In this document: positions 4,873 through 6,548 of the stretch, one piece after another
Position numbering within the stretch: position 1 is the stretch's first letter
How the letters are laid out: the number at the start of each line of letters is the position of its first letter
Origin: Candidatus Thorarchaeota archaeon
Lineage (GTDB): Archaea > Asgardarchaeota > Thorarchaeia > Thorarchaeales > Thorarchaeaceae
Length of the DNA stretch: 6,548 bases
Reading direction: 5' to 3'
Assembly: GCA_004524595.1 (NCBI GenBank)
Contig: SDOA01000174.1
Span: 1-6,548 of the forward strand
The notes under the pieces: model-generated
Database searches by the model: none
The model's input: the letters and a program-made list of their open reading frames with translations, nothing else
Told to the model about the DNA's origin: nothing
Made by a program: the position numbers and the translations under genes

Positions 4873-5676
4873 TCACCTTGTTGTTGCTATGCCAAGTAGT
4901 TCATCTAGCTTCTTCTGTCCTCCTTCGATGACACGAATGCTCCGCTCGATTTTATCCTTTGACTCATCATATTTGGACCTTGAAATATCGCCAATCTTGA
5001 ACTTGGCATCAAGTCGACTTGTTTCTTTCTGAAGAGTCTTCAAGGTCTTCTTAATCCCCTTAGACCATTTCTTGCTAGTTTTGATTGCGTCTTTAAGATT
5101 TGACCGCAATTCCTTAATTGTTCCCAAAATTTCTTCGCGTTGCTCAGTATAGACCTCTTTGTCAAGAGTGTTAGATATTTCTTCGAGTTTTGTTAGTCTG
5201 CTTTCATGTTTATCAAGAGCATCTAATATCTGTTCAAGGATCAACTTTTGGGTTACTGATGTCAAGTCACGTCTGCGTTGTTTAAGACGTTCAAAATCAT
5301 CTCTTAATGTTTCAGCTCGCAGTTTTAGTACATCTTTGTTAGCTTGGCTAAGTTGAAGCGCTTGCCGTGTTGCTTTCGTCTGTTCAATAATGCGGTCCAA
5401 TTCATCATCAATAACCTCCAACTCGGCTTTAGAGAGTAGAATAGCTGATGAGTCATAGTCCATATCATCAATAGAGACTTCAAAATGAGGCAATGACTGC
5501 AAAATAGGTTCATCTACCTCTTTTTCAAAACCAACAGAATGCTCATCTGATAAGTTAGTCTCTATTGGGGATTCTTCAGGTTCCTTAGGAGGTAATGGAG
5601 TACCACAGAGTTTACAAAATTTCCCTTCAGGTACTTCATGACCGCAAGAAGGACATTCAATAAGTGGTTCTGGCAT
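4873..5676 (-). CDS. Zinc-ribbon plus long coiled-coil protein
   Basis: This is a 267-residue, apparently cytoplasmic protein of unknown role. C8, C11, C21 and C24 (CPSCGHEVPEGKFCKLCG) form a classic double-zinc-ribbon-type knuckle. Residues 30-75 are an acidic, Pro/Glu/Ser-rich linker. Residues about 82-262 are almost all charged/Leu heptad-like helix (for example LSKAELEVIDDELDRIIEQT), predicting a coiled coil and self-association. Within it, LDAKFKIGDISRSKYDESKD (222-241) resembles a SHOCT-like element, a short module common in archaeal coiled-coil proteins. There is no signal peptide or membrane segment. The ATG at 5676 follows TTATAT about 20 bases upstream, so the message may be nearly leaderless. 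It is followed 40 bases later by the Cys-rich gene. Scaffold or adaptor is a reasonable guess, not a finding. Confidence 0.87.
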   Translation of the reverse strand: MPEPLIECPSCGHEVPEGKFCKLCGTPLPPKEPEESPIETNLSDEHSVGFEKEVDEPILQSLPHFEVSIDDMDYDSSAILLSKAELEVIDDELDRIIEQTKATRQALQLSQANKDVLKLRAETLRDDFERLKQRRRDLTSVTQKLILEQILDALDKHESRLTKLEEISNTLDKEVYTEQREEILGTIKELRSNLKDAIKTSKKWSKGIKKTLKTLQKETSRLDAKFKIGDISRSKYDESKDKIERSIRVIEGGQKKLDELLGIATTR

Positions 5677-5695
5677 TCTTTATTCCATCCACAGC

Positions 5696-5735
5696 ATATA
5701 AGGTCTGATTAAACAGACCATGCATCTAATGCATG
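5696..5735 (-). promoter_or_regulatory. TATA-like box with two abutting palindromes before the coiled-coil gene
   Basis: TTATAT (about 5696-5701, minus) lies 20-25 bases before the ATG at 5676. Directly upstream is GGTCTG-N6-CAGACC (5702-5719), a perfect 6-bp inverted repeat. Abutting it, sharing one base, is CATGCAT-CTA-ATGCATG (5719-5735), a perfect 7-bp repeat with a 3-base centre. The second ends two bases past the stop codon of the 105-residue gene. As DNA, they sit where a regulator or the transcription factors TBP/TFB would act. As RNA, they form two hairpins just after that upstream gene, so they might end or protect its transcript. No T-run follows, so a simple intrinsic terminator is unlikely. 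Confidence 0.45.
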
Positions 5736-5737
5736 AT

Positions 5738-6055
5738 TCATGTTAGAGTACCAAGTCTCGCTGCAACTTCATCGAGCTGTGCTTTTGTGGTTACAATAGA
5801 ATTAGCACCATAGGTTGGAATTACTTTAAGCTCTTCAACCAGTAGCGCGATAGCCTTTACAGCATCAATCTCTTTTTTATCTAATGAACCATCAGGAAAG
5901 GTAAGAGATGCTTCAATCCACTTTGTTTTAGTATCGTCAGTTGGAAAGAGACAATAGATGTAGTCGTCGTTACTGCATATGAAGGAGGGAGTCTTCTCCC
6001 ATGCTTCTGCCAATAGCACACCAAATGCCTTCGCGTTTTCAGCTTTATCAGCCAT
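5738..6055 (-). CDS. Hypothetical protein, 105 residues
   Basis: I do not recognise this family. The protein is soluble, acidic and mixed alpha/beta: an N-terminal helix (3-20, ending LLAEAWEKT), a strand-rich middle with ICSNDDYIYCLFPTD (26-40) and KWIEASLTFPDGS (45-57), a helix 59-77 (DKKEIDAVKAIALLVEELK), then a Thr/Ala-rich stretch and a C-terminal helix (90-101). C27 and C35 could be a redox or metal pair, but nothing else supports that. The ATG at 6055 has GAGGAT 8 bases upstream (6064-6069). It follows endA by 82 bases and precedes two palindromes and the coiled-coil gene. Stop TGA. Its clean frame and good start make it a real gene. Confidence 0.78.
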   Translation of the reverse strand: MADKAENAKAFGVLLAEAWEKTPSFICSNDDYIYCLFPTDDTKTKWIEASLTFPDGSLDKKEIDAVKAIALLVEELKVIPTYGANSIVTTKAQLDEVAARLGTLT

Positions 6056-6123
6056 CAGGATTCATCCTCGGGGCTAGATGTTATGTCAAAGAACATGCTT
6101 TCGAACTTAATTCTTTTGCTCAT
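6055..6123 (-). CDS. Possible 22-residue leader ORF overlapping the next start
   Basis: In the spacer after endA there is a 22-codon ATG frame encoding MSKRIKFESMFFDITSSPED plus two more residues. Its TGA shares one base with the ATG of the 105-residue gene (TGATG, 6053-6057), the arrangement typical of translational coupling. No Shine-Dalgarno precedes the ATG at 6123, and the peptide matches nothing I know, so it may be chance. The GAGGAT that serves the next gene lies inside it. Confidence 0.25.
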   Translation of the reverse strand: MSKRIKFESMFFDITSSPEDES

Positions 6124-6137
6124 GGATAGCTTTGGCG

Positions 6138-6548
6138 CTATGGGCGATGCCAGACGAAAGAATAATGCGCAATTTCACCATTCTCTTTAACTGTTGCAAT
6201 GATGAAACGCTTTCTGACACTTGTGGCAAGCCTACCAGCTCGAACAATATCTAGGGGAACGACACCGTCCTTCTGAGGAATGACATGTACCAAGAATGGT
6301 GCATGATCCAGACCAGGACCTTTCTCATATACTGCAAAGTCTGTGCCAAATTTCAGACCTGGGCGCACTACATAACCGTTCTCACGGAGTTGATTATATA
6401 CCAAGTATCTATCCTTAAAATCGTCAGAAATTGATGCACCTAAAGATAGGATATCATCAAGCGAAAGAGTTCTATCATTGGAGTCAATTACTTTGATTTT
6501 CGATTCTTTTGTAAGATATGCACACTCTAGAAGAGAGAGCTCAAGGGG
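6138..6548 (-). CDS. endA: tRNA-splicing endonuclease EndA, N-terminus beyond the window
   Basis: EndA cuts introns out of archaeal pre-tRNAs at bulge-helix-bulge sites, leaving 2',3'-cyclic phosphate and 5'-OH ends. The 136 residues visible form the C-terminal half of the N-domain and the full catalytic domain. LELSLLECAYL (2-12 of the visible part) and YLVYNQLRENGYVV (48-61) lead into GLKFGTDFAVY (64-74). The catalytic triad is complete: Tyr74 in DFAVY, His82 in LDHAPFLV, and Lys113 in SVRKRF; the His-to-Lys spacing of 31 equals that of the M. jannaschii enzyme (H125/K156). The final VWHRP matches the family C-terminus. Without the N-terminus, the alpha4 (about 180 residues) and longer fused forms cannot be told apart. 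The frame runs to the window edge with no stop. Stop TAG at 6138, then an 82-base spacer. Confidence 0.94.
   Translation of the reverse strand, partial: PLELSLLECAYLTKESKIKVIDSNDRTLSLDDILSLGASISDDFKDRYLVYNQLRENGYVVRPGLKFGTDFAVYEKGPGLDHAPFLVHVIPQKDGVVPLDIVRAGRLATSVRKRFIIATVKENGEIAHYSFVWHRP

Noticed and set aside
4623..4931. Two overlapping open frames on the plus strand (about 85 and 102 codons)
   Set aside because: Both are shadows of the Cys-rich gene and the end of the coiled-coil gene; no domain and no ribosome-binding site.
5702..5735. Selenocysteine insertion element (SECIS) after the 105-residue gene
   Set aside because: Archaeal SECIS elements do lie in 3' UTRs, but these hairpins are short and lack the GAA/A internal loop, and the gene has no in-frame UGA before its stop.

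Overview
This is archaeal DNA of moderate GC content (about 40% by eye). The archaeal assignment rests on an archaeal/eukaryotic-type SelB, an archaeal tRNA-splicing endonuclease, TATA-like boxes about 25-35 bases before several genes, Shine-Dalgarno sites before others, and GTG/TTG starts. SelB, a selenophosphate-synthetase-related protein, Cys-rich small proteins and zinc-ribbon/coiled-coil proteins together would fit an Asgard-type archaeon or a relative of methanogens. The lineage is an inference; nothing here proves it.

Layout: (1) positions 1-941, minus: the first 313 codons of selB, the selenocysteine-specific elongation factor, cut by the window edge. (2) 942-1035: a divergent promoter region. 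(3) 1036-1464, plus: a small protein with one N-terminal membrane segment and an extracytoplasmic domain. (4) 1574-2623, plus: a NapH/NosR/CcoG-like membrane polyferredoxin with its own promoter. (5) 2618-6548, minus: a run of genes all read leftward. In reading order these are endA (partial), possibly a 22-codon ORF, an unknown 105-residue protein, a zinc-ribbon/coiled-coil protein, an 8-Cys small protein, a one-TM microprotein, a COG2144-type AIR-synthase/selenophosphate-synthetase-related protein, a CX4C/CX2H mini-protein, and a ModE-type DNA-binding protein. The last gene meets the polyferredoxin gene tail to tail, with a 6-bp overlap.

How they may work together: SelB implies selenocysteine decoding, although no selenoprotein gene could be identified in the window. 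The COG2144 protein is a distant relative of selenophosphate synthetase, best matched to the methanogenesis-marker-2 type, and its role is unknown. The ModE-like protein has only the DNA-binding half of ModE. The hexamer CGTTAT/ATAACG, reminiscent of E. coli ModE half-sites, was found only three times by eye, and all three lie in two promoters: that of the polyferredoxin and that of the mini-protein/modE pair. This suggests, without proof, a small redox/metal regulon. The five genes upstream of the modE-like gene on the minus strand have spacers of 32-49 bases and may be read as one or a few transcripts, with internal TATA-like boxes near 4866-4871 and 3275-3287. No gene-free stretch exceeds about 110 bases, and no tRNA, rRNA, CRISPR array or mobile element was seen.
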